From contig NZ_CP157874.1 of NCBI RefSeq assembly GCF_040214835.1, positions 5,172,501 through 5,236,500 of the forward strand: a stretch of 64,000 nt of DNA, read 5' to 3'. Below the pieces are notes generated by a model, which worked only from the letters and a program-made list of their open reading frames with translations, had not been told where the DNA came from and made no database searches. This document shows positions 27,651 to 36,550 of this stretch, piece after piece. The first letter of the stretch is position 1; each line of letters begins with the position of its first letter. Position numbers and translations under genes: made by a program. This DNA is from Pseudomonas asiatica. GTDB lineage: Bacteria > Pseudomonadota > Gammaproteobacteria > Pseudomonadales > Pseudomonadaceae.

Positions 27651-28946
27651 ATGAAAGTTTTGATCATCGGCAGCGGCGGCCGTGAGCACGCCCTGGCCTG
27701 GAAAGTCGCCCAGGACCCACGCGTGGAGAAAGTCTTCGTTGCCCCGGGCAACGCCGGCACCGCCATTGAAGCCAAGTGCGAGAACGTCGCCATCGACGTG
27801 TGCGCCCTGGAGCAACTGGCTGACTTCGCCGAGAAGAACGTCGACCTGACCATCGTCGGCCCGGAAGCACCGCTGGTCATCGGCGTGGTCGACCTGTTCC
27901 GCAGCCGCGGCCTGGACTGCTTCGGTCCGACCAAGGGCGCAGCCCAGCTGGAAGGCTCCAAGGCCTTCACCAAGGACTTCCTGGCGCGTCACAAGATCCC
28001 GACCGCCGACTACCAGAACTTCACCGAAATCGAACCGGCGCTGGCCTACCTGCAGGAAAAAGGCGCGCCGATCGTGATCAAGGCCGACGGCCTGGCCGCG
28101 GGCAAGGGCGTGATCGTCGCCATGACCCTGGAAGAAGCCGAAGCCGCCGTGCGTGACATGCTGGCCGGCAACGCCTTCGGCGATGCGGGCTCCCGCGTGG
28201 TGATCGAGGAGTTCCTCGACGGCGAGGAAGCCAGCTTCATCGTCATGGTCGACGGCCAGAACGTGCTGCCCATGGCCACCAGCCAGGACCACAAGCGCGT
28301 CGGCGACCAGGACACCGGCCCGAACACCGGCGGCATGGGTGCCTACTCCCCTGCCCCGGTGGTCACCGCCGAAGTGCACCAGCGCGTGATGGACCAGGTG
28401 ATCTGGCCGACCGTGCGCGGCATGGCCGAGGAAGGCAACGTCTACACCGGCTTCCTCTACGCCGGCCTGATGATCGACAAGGCGGGCAACCCCAAGGTCA
28501 TCGAGTTCAACTGCCGCTTCGGCGACCCTGAGACCCAGCCAGTCATGCTGCGCCTGGAGTCGAGCCTGGTGCTGCTGGTCGAGGCCGCATTCGCCAAGGC
28601 GCTGGACAAGGTCGAAGCACAGTGGGACCCGCGCCCGAGCCTGGGCGTGGTACTGGCTGCCGGCGGCTACCCGGGCGACTACGCCAAGGGTGACGTGATC
28701 AATGGACTGGACGCTGCCGCGAAGATCGAAGGCAAGGTGTTCCACGCCGGTACTGCGCTCAAGGATGGCAAGGTGACCACCAACGGCGGCCGCGTGCTGT
28801 GTGCCACCGCCATGGGCAGCACCGTTGCCGACGCGCAGCAGCAGGCTTACCGCCTGGCCAAGGAAGTAAGCTGGAACGGCAGCTTCTACCGCACCGACAT
28901 CGGCTACCGGGCCATCGCCCGCGAGTGCGGTGAGCACCAGCAGTAA
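27651..28946 (+). CDS. purD: Phosphoribosylamine-glycine ligase
   Basis: PurD (431 residues) joins glycine to phosphoribosylamine using ATP. ATP-grasp features are seen: VLIIGSGGREHALAWK at the N-terminus, VGPEAPLVIGVVD, KADGLAAGKGVIVA and FNCRFGDPETQ. It lies directly upstream of the retS kinase gene, as in P. aeruginosa. Length is normal. Confidence 0.97.
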   Translation: MKVLIIGSGGREHALAWKVAQDPRVEKVFVAPGNAGTAIEAKCENVAIDVCALEQLADFAEKNVDLTIVGPEAPLVIGVVDLFRSRGLDCFGPTKGAAQLEGSKAFTKDFLARHKIPTADYQNFTEIEPALAYLQEKGAPIVIKADGLAAGKGVIVAMTLEEAEAAVRDMLAGNAFGDAGSRVVIEEFLDGEEASFIVMVDGQNVLPMATSQDHKRVGDQDTGPNTGGMGAYSPAPVVTAEVHQRVMDQVIWPTVRGMAEEGNVYTGFLYAGLMIDKAGNPKVIEFNCRFGDPETQPVMLRLESSLVLLVEAAFAKALDKVEAQWDPRPSLGVVLAAGGYPGDYAKGDVINGLDAAAKIEGKVFHAGTALKDGKVTTNGGRVLCATAMGSTVADAQQQAYRLAKEVSWNGSFYRTDIGYRAIARECGEHQQ

Positions 28947-29090
28947 GTTGTACCGGGCTGCCGCAGCGCGCTCCAGCACCTTGCGCCTGCGGCATCCGGC
29001 TCGTCGACAGGGCCCCGAGGGGCCTTGCCTTCGACTTGGCGCGCCGCGCATAGTTAATACCCGGCACCTTGGCTAAGAAGGGATTTCGTA

Positions 29091-31862
29091 GTGCGTCGGC
29101 TTCGGATTGCCTCAGCTCTGATCGTCAGCTTGCTGACCTTGCTCTGCATGTTCCCGGCTGCGGCCGAACATGACGGAGGCTGGGCCGTTCTGCTCGACGA
29201 ACAGGCCAACCTGCAACTGAGCGACGTGCGCTCCGAGCGTTACCGCAACCAGTTCAGCCCGCTGGTACTCGCCGACCTGGATGCCGCCCCCGCGGAACAG
29301 GCCCTGTGGCTGCACTACCGCCTGGAGCCCGGCGAGCAGGAACAACTGCTGCGGGTTTTCGCCCCAGACCTTTCTGGCCTGGACCTCTACGCCCTCGAGG
29401 GCGACCAGCTTCTGCGTCAGCTGCACCACGGGCGCCAGGCCGGCAATGCCAGCCCGACCCTGCGTGGCAGCGACCATGTACTGCCCCTGCCCAACAGCAA
29501 GCAACCCCTGGATATCTACCTGCGCCTGGTTTCCGAGCACCAGCTGCGCCCGGCCATCAGCCTGGAGCCTGCGGCCGTGGCAGCCTCCGACCAGCGCCAG
29601 CCACTGCTGTTCGGCATGCTGTTCGGCGGCCTGGTGATGCTGATCATGCACAACCTGATCCGCTTCCTCTACAGCCGCTCCAGCACCACCCTGATCCTGG
29701 CGCTGTACCACGGCCTGATGCTGCTCAGCGGCCTGATCCTGCTGAACCTCAGCGGCCCCTGGTGGCACGTGTGGCACAGCGCGCAGACGCCCGCCGCATA
29801 CCTGACGCTGGTCCTGGCCGGCCTGGCCGGGCTGTGTTTCACCCAGCATTTCTTCTCGCCATGCAACTCGCCACGGCTCAACCGCCTGCTGCAGGGCGAG
29901 ATGCTGGTGGTCGGGTTGAGCGGGTTGGTGCTGCTGTTCGTCGACACCCTGCCCCTGAACCTGATGACCTACGCCCTGATGGCCCTGGGCAGCGTGAGCA
30001 TGCTGCTGGTCAGCAGCTACCACTGGTACAAGGGCTATGCCCCCGCACGCCTGTTCAGCCTGGCCATGGTGGTGTTCAACCTCGGTGGGCTGGTGCTGCT
30101 GCCAGCGCTGCTGGGCCTGACCCGTACTTCGACGCCCTGGCTGCTGTGCATCCTGCTGGGGCTGACCGTGGCCAGCGGCCTGCTGCTCAACCTGGCAGTC
30201 AGCGAACGCCTGCGGCGCATGAGTGAAGAGCGCTTCAGCGCCAGCCGCGCCCTGGCTGCCAGCGATGCCGAAATCAACGCCAAGGCCGAGTTCCTGGCCA
30301 AGATCAGCCACGAAATCCGCACCCCCATGAACGGTGTGCTGGGCATGACCGAGCTGCTGCTGGGCACGCCGCTGTCGGTCAAGCAGCGCGACTACGTGCA
30401 GACCATTCACAGCGCCGGCAACGAACTGCTCACGCTGATCAACGAGATTCTCGACATTTCCAAGCTGGAATCCCGGCAGATCGAACTCGATGACGTGCAG
30501 TTCGACCTCAACGCGCTGATCGAAGATTGCCTGAACATCTTCCGTGCCAAGGCCGAACAGCAGAACATCGAACTGATCAGCTTCACCCAGCCGCAGGTAC
30601 CACGGGTGATCAGCGGCGACCCGACGCGCCTGCGCCAGGCCTTGTCGAGCCTGCTGGAGAATGCCCTGAAAAACACCGACCAGGGCGAGATCCTGCTGGT
30701 AGTGGCGCTGGACCAGCGCGGCGAGGTACCGCGCCTGCGCATCGCCGTGCAGGACAGCGGCGAACCGTTGCCCGCCGCTGACCGCGAAGCCCTGCTGCAG
30801 GCCGAGTTGCACAGCCACCACTTCCTGTCCAGCAACAAGCTGGGCGGCCACCTGGGGCTGGTCATCGCCAAGCAGCTGATCGGCCTGATGCAGGGTGAGT
30901 TCGGCATCAAGAGCAGCACCGGCATGGGCAACACCCTGTGGCTGACGCTGCCGCTGGACCCTTCGCGCCTGGAACAGCCACCGGCCGACCTGGACAGCCC
31001 GCTGCGCGATGCTCGCGTACTGGTGGTGGACGACAACGACACCTGCCGCAAGGTGCTGGTACAGCAGTGCAGTGCCTGGGGCATGAACGTCAGCGCGGTC
31101 CCGTCGGGCAAGGAAGCGCTGGCCCTGCTGCGCACCAAGGCCCACCTGCGCGACTACTTCGATGCCGTGCTGCTGGACCAGAACATGCCAGGCATGACCG
31201 GCATGCAGCTGGCCGCCAAGATCAAGGAAGACCCGAGCCTGAACCACGACATCCTGGTGGTGATGCTCACGGGCATCAGCAACGCGCCGAGCAAGGTCAT
31301 TGCGCGCAACGCCGGGGTCAAGCGGATCCTCGCCAAGCCGGTGGCCGGCTACACGCTGAAAACCACCCTGGCCGAAGAACTGGCCCAGCGCGGCCGCGAG
31401 CAAGCCATACCAGCCAGTTTGCCCGGCATCCCCCAGGCACTGGACCTGCCCGGCGATTTCCGCGTGCTGGTCGCCGAGGACAACAGCATCTCGACCAAGG
31501 TGATCCGCGGCATGCTCGGCAAGCTCAACCTCGAGCCCGACACCGCCAGCAATGGCGAAGAGGCCTTGCAGGCGATGAAGGCGCAGCGCTATGACCTGGT
31601 GCTGATGGACTGCGAAATGCCGATACTGGACGGCTTCTCGGCCACCCAGCAGCTGCGCGCCTGGGAAGCGGCCAACCAGCGCCAGCGCACCCCGGTGGTG
31701 GCGCTGACCGCGCACATACTTGCCGAACACAAGGAACGCGCCCGCCTGGCGGGCATGGACGGGCACATGGCCAAACCGGTGGAACTGTCGCAGTTGCGAG
31801 AGCTGATCCAGTACTGGGCCAATCACCGGGAAGCCAAGGTGGATCCGGTGCATAGTTCCTGA
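29091..31862 (+). CDS. retS: Hybrid sensor histidine kinase RetS
   Basis: A 923-residue hybrid kinase. Order: signal peptide, periplasmic 7TMR-DISMED2 sensor (about 25-165), seven-helix 7TMR-DISM membrane region (about 170-375), histidine kinase core with the H-box FLAKISHEIRTPMNG (His407), ATPase domain, and two receiver domains. Phospho-acceptors are predicted at Asp696 (VLLDQNMPG) and Asp840 (VLMDCEMPI). In P. aeruginosa, RetS heterodimerises with GacS and switches between acute virulence and biofilm life; the same organisation and purH-purD-retS order support the name. The start appears to be GTG 29091 with AAGAAGG upstream. The glycan ligand suggested for the sensor is known only from P. 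aeruginosa. Confidence 0.9.
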   Translation: MRRLRIASALIVSLLTLLCMFPAAAEHDGGWAVLLDEQANLQLSDVRSERYRNQFSPLVLADLDAAPAEQALWLHYRLEPGEQEQLLRVFAPDLSGLDLYALEGDQLLRQLHHGRQAGNASPTLRGSDHVLPLPNSKQPLDIYLRLVSEHQLRPAISLEPAAVAASDQRQPLLFGMLFGGLVMLIMHNLIRFLYSRSSTTLILALYHGLMLLSGLILLNLSGPWWHVWHSAQTPAAYLTLVLAGLAGLCFTQHFFSPCNSPRLNRLLQGEMLVVGLSGLVLLFVDTLPLNLMTYALMALGSVSMLLVSSYHWYKGYAPARLFSLAMVVFNLGGLVLLPALLGLTRTSTPWLLCILLGLTVASGLLLNLAVSERLRRMSEERFSASRALAASDAEINAKAEFLAKISHEIRTPMNGVLGMTELLLGTPLSVKQRDYVQTIHSAGNELLTLINEILDISKLESRQIELDDVQFDLNALIEDCLNIFRAKAEQQNIELISFTQPQVPRVISGDPTRLRQALSSLLENALKNTDQGEILLVVALDQRGEVPRLRIAVQDSGEPLPAADREALLQAELHSHHFLSSNKLGGHLGLVIAKQLIGLMQGEFGIKSSTGMGNTLWLTLPLDPSRLEQPPADLDSPLRDARVLVVDDNDTCRKVLVQQCSAWGMNVSAVPSGKEALALLRTKAHLRDYFDAVLLDQNMPGMTGMQLAAKIKEDPSLNHDILVVMLTGISNAPSKVIARNAGVKRILAKPVAGYTLKTTLAEELAQRGREQAIPASLPGIPQALDLPGDFRVLVAEDNSISTKVIRGMLGKLNLEPDTASNGEEALQAMKAQRYDLVLMDCEMPILDGFSATQQLRAWEAANQRQRTPVVALTAHILAEHKERARLAGMDGHMAKPVELSQLRELIQYWANHREAKVDPVHSS

Positions 31863-31877
31863 TCTGAGGCGCCTGTG

Positions 31878-31977
31878 CCGGCCTCTTCGCGGGTGAACCC
31901 GCTCCCACAGGGATAGCATTGCCTTCAGGCCTTATGCAGTACCTGTGGGAGCGGGTTCACCCGCGAAAAGGCCGGTA
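31878..31977. repeat. REP pair (family A, inverted)
   Basis: Inverted TCGCGGGTGAACCCGCTCCC copies between retS and marC, both reading to the right. Confidence 0.92.
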
Positions 31978-32039
31978 CAGGCTATCAACAGAATCTGCTG
32001 ATAAACTCTGCCCAGCCATAACTGCCTGGACTAGCCCCC

Positions 32040-32636
32040 ATGCTCCATGAGTTGTTCAGCGTCTACCTGAAAATGCTCGTGCTCTACAGCCCGTTCTTCG
32101 TGCTGTCGTGCTTCATCAGCCTGACCCGCGGACACTCCAGCAAGGAGCGCAAGCAGCTGGCCTGGAAGGTGGCCATCGCCGCGCTGATCGCCAGTGTCCT
32201 GCTGTACCTGTTCGGGCGGGCGATCTTCGGCATCTTCGGCATCACCGCCGACGCCTTCCGCATCGGCGCCGGCAGCGTGCTGTTCATCTCGGCACTGGGC
32301 ATGGCCCAAGGCAAGTCCGCGGTACAGGCCGACAACGTGCAGCAGGATGTCACCATCGTGCCGCTGACCATCCCGCTCACCGTCGGCCCCGGCACCATCG
32401 GTGCACTGCTGGTGATGGGCGTCGGCCACCCGCACTGGGACGACAAGCTGTTGGCCATCATCAGCATCGCCCTGGCCAGCTTTACCGTCGGCCTGGTGCT
32501 GTACCTGTCACACCGTATCGAGCGCATCCTCGGTGACCAGGGCCTGCAGATCGTCAGCCGGCTGATGGGGCTGTTCGTCTGCGCCCTGGCTGCACAAATC
32601 ATCTTTACCGGTATCAAAGGCTACCTGGCGCCCTGA
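32040..32636 (+). CDS. MarC family integral membrane protein
   Basis: A 198-residue protein with six membrane segments, matching the MarC/UPF0056 family (LYSPFFVLSCFISLT, PLTIPLTVGPGTIGALLV, and a C-terminal RLMGLFVCALAAQIIFTGI). Despite its name the family has no proven role in antibiotic resistance. Its 3' end overlaps the end of the convergent unknown gene by 23 bases, which hints that the latter was joined here later. Confidence 0.88.
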   Translation: MLHELFSVYLKMLVLYSPFFVLSCFISLTRGHSSKERKQLAWKVAIAALIASVLLYLFGRAIFGIFGITADAFRIGAGSVLFISALGMAQGKSAVQADNVQQDVTIVPLTIPLTVGPGTIGALLVMGVGHPHWDDKLLAIISIALASFTVGLVLYLSHRIERILGDQGLQIVSRLMGLFVCALAAQIIFTGIKGYLAP

Positions 32637-33297
32637 CCATCGCCGCATTGAGGTCGAACCGATACTCCCCCTGCGCATCCTTGGTTTTCATCAATGCCTG
32701 CAGTTCATCTCGCTGGTGTTGGAAGCGCCCGTTATCCAGCTGCAAGGAAACGCCATTGAACCCGGCTTCGCCCTCCAGCGCCTTTTCGACCAACAGCATG
32801 TCCTGAGAGATGCCGGCGATCGGCTTGTCGAATTGCAGGGTGATACTGCAAAGGTCGAGCGCCGGCCCCGGCTTGAGCAGGCCAAGCTCGATCACCAGCT
32901 GCGAACCCTGCGTGCTGAACTTCAGCTGGTGGCGAAAACCTTCGATCGATCGGCCCAGGCCGCTTCTTACTGCAGCCAGCACGGCTTCATGACGGATCGA
33001 GCGCATCTTCAGCCACGCCTCGAGCGGCTGTATCTGCGCGCTGCGCGCGGGTTGCCCCAACTGTTTCAGGTCATGCGTACTGGCCAGCTTGATCCAGCCC
33101 AGTTGCCGATATGCCTCGCGATAGGCGTCATACCAGGCTTCATAGTTGTCAAAGCGTGACCCCGCATTCCTGTTGGCCACCAACTGGGCGTAAAGGATGG
33201 AGTCGAAGGCAGCCTGGCGTTGAATCTGGCCAGTGTCCGCGCGATACAGTAATGCCGTCCCGCCAATCAACATCAGTTGTTCAGCTGTTCTGTCCAT
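32614..33297 (-). CDS. Unknown protein A of a two-gene cassette
   Basis: A 227-residue protein I do not recognise. No signal peptide or membrane helix is seen. Residues 30-68 (AFDSILYAQLVANR, then YEAWYDAYREAYRQLGW) resemble residues 34-71 of the neighbour at 33357-34037 (AFHFATLVADK, then EWYDRFIDVMRDLGF). The C-terminal part (FNGVSLQLDNGRFQHQRDEL) also parallels its partner, so the two are probably paralogous along their length. A CGAGG ribosome-binding site precedes ATG 33297. It is the second gene of the pair, 59 bases behind its partner with a hairpin between. The 3' end runs 23 bases into marC. Base composition is below that of the flanks. Confidence 0.8.
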   Translation of the reverse strand: MDRTAEQLMLIGGTALLYRADTGQIQRQAAFDSILYAQLVANRNAGSRFDNYEAWYDAYREAYRQLGWIKLASTHDLKQLGQPARSAQIQPLEAWLKMRSIRHEAVLAAVRSGLGRSIEGFRHQLKFSTQGSQLVIELGLLKPGPALDLCSITLQFDKPIAGISQDMLLVEKALEGEAGFNGVSLQLDNGRFQHQRDELQALMKTKDAQGEYRFDLNAAMVRAPGSL

Positions 33298-33327
33298 TGC
33301 GTTGCCTCGTCACAAAGAGCCGAACAA

Positions 33328-33350
33328 GGCGGCGTTGCAACAACGCCGCC
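33328..33350 (-). other. Perfect 10-bp hairpin between the two unknown genes
   Basis: GGCGGCGTTG and CAACGCCGCC form a perfect stem around a 3-base loop. On the minus strand it is followed by TTGTTCGGCTCTTTG, only weakly T-rich, so it may be an attenuator giving less of gene A than gene B. Confidence 0.55.
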
Positions 33351-33356
33351 CTGCAA

Positions 33357-34037
33357 TCAGATGTCGTACTGGAGAACGTTCTCGACGCTGCGCACGCCGA
33401 GTTTGTTTTCCACGGTTTCGCGGACCTTGTCGTAGACGAAAGTGTTGAGGGTGAGCACAGCCATGCCGGCGTAGTACTCGGTCTTTTCCAGCTTCCACTG
33501 GATACCCAGGATGTCATCATCCAGTTGTGGGGCAGACGCCTGGATGCAGTTCACCACCATGACTACATCGTTGTTGTCGGTTTCGACGCAGGCGGCCATC
33601 CCGACCATGCCCCTGACCTTGTTCTTGCGCTTGTGATCGACCACCTTGAGGTCGTTTTCGACGGTGGTGAGTTTGTCGAAGGCCGCCTTGGCCAGCACAC
33701 CCAACTTGGTACCACCCAGCACCGCATTACCGACCGCACCAATCGCCCGTACAGCGACAGCACCTATGGTGACAGACAGGTCGGCAGAGGTTTCCAGCTC
33801 GAAGGTGCGACGAGGGATGGTAAAACCAAGATCACGCATGACATCGATGAACCGGTCATACCACTCCCTGCTCTGTTTTTCGGCATCGAAGGACTTGTCA
33901 GCCACCAAGGTGGCAAAGTGGAAGGCATTCTTCACATCGTGGCGGCTTTGCGCCGACATGCCTGCGCCGCAGGCCAGCAGGTTACCTTCAACCAGGATGG
34001 CTGTGTCAGTTGCAGTGACTTGTGTTTCTGTGGACAT
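33357..34037 (-). CDS. Unknown protein B of a two-gene cassette
   Basis: A 226-residue protein I do not recognise. It lacks a signal peptide. Three parts can be seen: an N-terminal segment with the pair signature (AFHFATLVADK then EWYDRFIDVMRDLGF, residues 38-71), a hydrophobic Ala/Gly/Val stretch (residues about 88-121, including IGAVAVRAIGAVGNAVLGG), and a C-terminal part (YYAGMAVLTLNTFVYDKV) that parallels protein A. The hydrophobic stretch could be a buried helix pair or a membrane-inserting segment; this is inference. TAGGAG precedes ATG 34037 at good spacing, and a stem-loop lies just upstream. One 60-base line inside it (33601-33660) has 34 G+C, against 41 for 34801-34860 in cobJ. Confidence 0.8.
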   Translation of the reverse strand: MSTETQVTATDTAILVEGNLLACGAGMSAQSRHDVKNAFHFATLVADKSFDAEKQSREWYDRFIDVMRDLGFTIPRRTFELETSADLSVTIGAVAVRAIGAVGNAVLGGTKLGVLAKAAFDKLTTVENDLKVVDHKRKNKVRGMVGMAACVETDNNDVVMVVNCIQASAPQLDDDILGIQWKLEKTEYYAGMAVLTLNTFVYDKVRETVENKLGVRSVENVLQYDI

Positions 34038-34053
34038 GTGGAAACTCCTAGAT

Positions 34054-34079
34054 GGTTACCCCTCGAGTGAGGGGCAACC
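34054..34079 (-). other. Stem-loop in the 5' leader of unknown gene B
   Basis: An 11-base-pair stem with a 4-base loop lies 17 bases before the start codon. The one non-Watson-Crick position is a G-U pair in minus-strand RNA but an A-C mismatch in plus-strand RNA, so the structure fits a minus-strand transcript. It ends just before the TAGGAG ribosome-binding site. Confidence 0.55.
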
Positions 34080-34130
34080 AACTTAGCCAGCGCGCCCAGG
34101 ATGCAACGCGCTGAAGGGTTTCCGGTGCAA

Positions 34131-35828
34131 CTAGTCGGCCGACGGGTACCAACGCGGCGTGTAGGCCCACACCCCACCCGAGAGGCGAGGAAACACGCAG
34201 GTTGTAGATGAGCCGACCAGCACCATGGTGCGCATGTCGACCATTTCCGGCAGCAGCTCGGCCAATGTGACGACCTTCAGCGTCTGCCCCGGCCTACCGA
34301 TGTCACGGCCAAGGACTACAGGCGTGTTCCCCTCGCGGTGCCGACGCACGACCTCCAGCGCTACCCCGAGCTGGTGCGGCCTTGCCTTGGAAATCGGGTT
34401 GTAGAACGCCAGCACCAGGTCGGCCTGGGCCGCCAGGTCCAAGCGCTTTTCAATGATCGACCACGGCTTGAGGTTGTCCGACAGCGACATCACGCAGAAG
34501 TCATGCCCCAGCGGCGCGCCCGCCTGGGCGGCGGTCGCGAGCGAGGCCGACACCCCCGGCAGGATCTCGAGATCCACCCGGTGCCAGGCCGGGTCAGTGG
34601 ACTCGTGCAACGCTTCAAGTACCGCAGCTGCCATGGCGAACACACCCGGGTCGCCCGACGACACCACCACAACCGAACGGCCCTGGGCTGCCAGTTCGAA
34701 AGCATGCCGGGCACGCTGCATCTCTTCACGGTTGTCGGTGCAGTGCAGCACTTGGTCGTCACGGAACGGGCCGGCCATGCGCACGTAGGTTTCGTAACCG
34801 AGCACATCTTCGGCCCGCGCAAGCTCGGCCTTGACCGCCGGCACCATCAGCTCGGCTGCACCCGGCCCCAGGCCGATGACCGCCAGACGACCCCGACGAC
34901 GACCGATCTGCGCCACCTCGACCGGGGCAGGCGCCACCGCGATGACCACGTCTGCCACCTCGATCAGCTGCGCAGCAGGCAATGCCGCAGCAACCATCCC
35001 GGCCAGATCATGCGTCCTGGCAGCAAAGCGCAAGGCAATCCCCAGGGCCTGTGCGGCCTCGTGCAGGGCATTGTCGGCCATGGCTTGCTCGTCGGCCAGC
35101 AGGCAGGCCACTGCAGGCTCGGCGATGCCGGCCTGCTGCAATGCCGCACGGATACTGGCCAGGCTGCCGCCAGCAACACCCACTACCACCGAACGCGGGT
35201 GGATCAGCAGCTCGTCGCGGCTGGCCGGGCGGGCCTGGTGCCCCACATGGATGGTACGCCGAGCCGCCTCGCTGGCAGGCAACTGTGCCTGTTGCAGCCA
35301 CGGCGCGTCACCTTCGATGCGCACCGCCTCGCCAGCCAGCAGGTCGGAGACAAAGCGCTTGCCTTGCTCGATATCCGCCAGCGCATAGCCCTGTGGCGGG
35401 TTCAGCAGACAGGTGCCGAAACGCAGCTCGCCACTGGTGGTGATGGCCGCAGCAACGCCCAGTGCTTCAGCGATTTCGCGCGCCATCACGTTCACACCGC
35501 CAAGGCCACCAAGCAACGGCACTACGGCACTGCCGTCTTCGGCCACGGCCAGTACCGGTGGCTCGACACCTTTCTCGCTGAGCAGGCTGGCCAGGCTGCG
35601 GATGACGATACCCGCCGCGCACAGGGCGATGATCGGCGTGTTCTGCTGGTACAGCCCACGCAGGGTATCGCCGAACGCGGTGTAGCAAAGGTCGGCACCC
35701 TCGACCCGGCCTTCCAGGCCATGGATCGATGCTTGTGGATAACGCTGCTGGATACGCTGCGCCGTGGCCAGGCTGCCCTGGCCAAGGATGACGATCGCCG
35801 GTGCCTGGTGCATGTTCAGCCCTGCCAT
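34131..35828 (-). CDS. cobJ: CbiG-CobJ fusion: precorrin-3B C17-methyltransferase
   Basis: A 565-residue fusion. Residues 1 to about 300 are CbiG-like (cobalt-precorrin-5A hydrolase family: [57 protein letters not shown]). From about residue 312 comes the SAM-dependent tetrapyrrole methylase CobJ ([46 protein letters not shown]), which methylates C17 and contracts the ring. Such fusions are common in Pseudomonas. The start could be ATG 35828, overlapping cobI by 13 bases, or ATG 35813 with AGGG seven bases upstream. It is the last cob gene of the minus-strand operon cobG-H-I-J; the two unknown genes follow 93 bases later on the same strand. Confidence 0.93.
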   Translation of the reverse strand: MAGLNMHQAPAIVILGQGSLATAQRIQQRYPQASIHGLEGRVEGADLCYTAFGDTLRGLYQQNTPIIALCAAGIVIRSLASLLSEKGVEPPVLAVAEDGSAVVPLLGGLGGVNVMAREIAEALGVAAAITTSGELRFGTCLLNPPQGYALADIEQGKRFVSDLLAGEAVRIEGDAPWLQQAQLPASEAARRTIHVGHQARPASRDELLIHPRSVVVGVAGGSLASIRAALQQAGIAEPAVACLLADEQAMADNALHEAAQALGIALRFAARTHDLAGMVAAALPAAQLIEVADVVIAVAPAPVEVAQIGRRRGRLAVIGLGPGAAELMVPAVKAELARAEDVLGYETYVRMAGPFRDDQVLHCTDNREEMQRARHAFELAAQGRSVVVVSSGDPGVFAMAAAVLEALHESTDPAWHRVDLEILPGVSASLATAAQAGAPLGHDFCVMSLSDNLKPWSIIEKRLDLAAQADLVLAFYNPISKARPHQLGVALEVVRRHREGNTPVVLGRDIGRPGQTLKVVTLAELLPEMVDMRTMVLVGSSTTCVFPRLSGGVWAYTPRWYPSAD

Positions 35829-36550
35829 TTTTCACCCGGCACGATGATCAGCGAGAAGTACGGCGACGACTGTGGGTCGACCTGGTCCAGCGGCACGATC
35901 TTCTGGTTGGCCATGGTCGCCCGCTCCACATACAGCGCGCGCCCGTCCAGGCCCAGTTCGGCCAGCACTTCGCGCACCTTGGGGAAGTTGCGCCCAAGCT
36001 TCATGATCACCGCCGCGTCGGCGTCGGCCAGGCGACGCTTGAGCTCCTCGGCCGGCAACACGCCAGACAGCACCGACAGGCTCTGGTTGCGGTACACCAG
36101 CGGCGCGCCCAGTACCGAGGCACCACCGAGCATCGAGCAGACGCCGGGGATCACTTCGGCCTCGTAGCGCTGCGCCAGGCGGTCGTGCAGGTACATGTAG
36201 GAACCATAGAAGAACGGGTCGCCTTCACAGATCACCGCCACGTCGCGGCCGGCATCCAGATGCTCGGCTACCTGCACGCTGGCCTCGTCGTAGAAGTCGC
36301 TGATCACCTGTTCATAGGACAGCGGCGCTGGCAGCGCTTCGGTGGTTACCGGGTAGACCAGCGGCAGCAAGGTCTGCTCGGGCTGCAGGTGCGCCTCGAT
36401 GATGCCGAAGGCGTTGCCGCGCTTGCCCTTGGCCACGAAGTAGCCGACCACGGGCGCTTCACGCAGCAGGCGCAGGGCCTTGAGGGTAATCAGTTCAGGG
36501 TCGCCAGGGCCCACGCCCAGGCCCAGCAGACGTCCACGCGGCGCCATCAT
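35816..36550 (-). CDS. cobI: Precorrin-2 C20-methyltransferase
   Basis: CobI (244 residues) adds the C20 methyl group to precorrin-2, the first corrin-specific methylation. Family motifs: [19 protein letters not shown] at the N-terminus, [18 protein letters not shown], and [16 protein letters not shown]. Two ATGs in tandem (36550, 36547) start the gene; the first overlaps the cobH stop as ATGA. It also overlaps cobJ. Confidence 0.95.
   Translation of the reverse strand: MMAPRGRLLGLGVGPGDPELITLKALRLLREAPVVGYFVAKGKRGNAFGIIEAHLQPEQTLLPLVYPVTTEALPAPLSYEQVISDFYDEASVQVAEHLDAGRDVAVICEGDPFFYGSYMYLHDRLAQRYEAEVIPGVCSMLGGASVLGAPLVYRNQSLSVLSGVLPAEELKRRLADADAAVIMKLGRNFPKVREVLAELGLDGRALYVERATMANQKIVPLDQVDPQSSPYFSLIIVPGEKWQG

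Noticed and set aside
29112..31919. A 935-codon open frame on the minus strand opposite retS
   Set aside because: It mirrors the retS gene, its protein is low-complexity (His, Gln, Val, Ala, Gly) with no domain, and such long antisense frames are expected in GC-rich genes with biased third positions.
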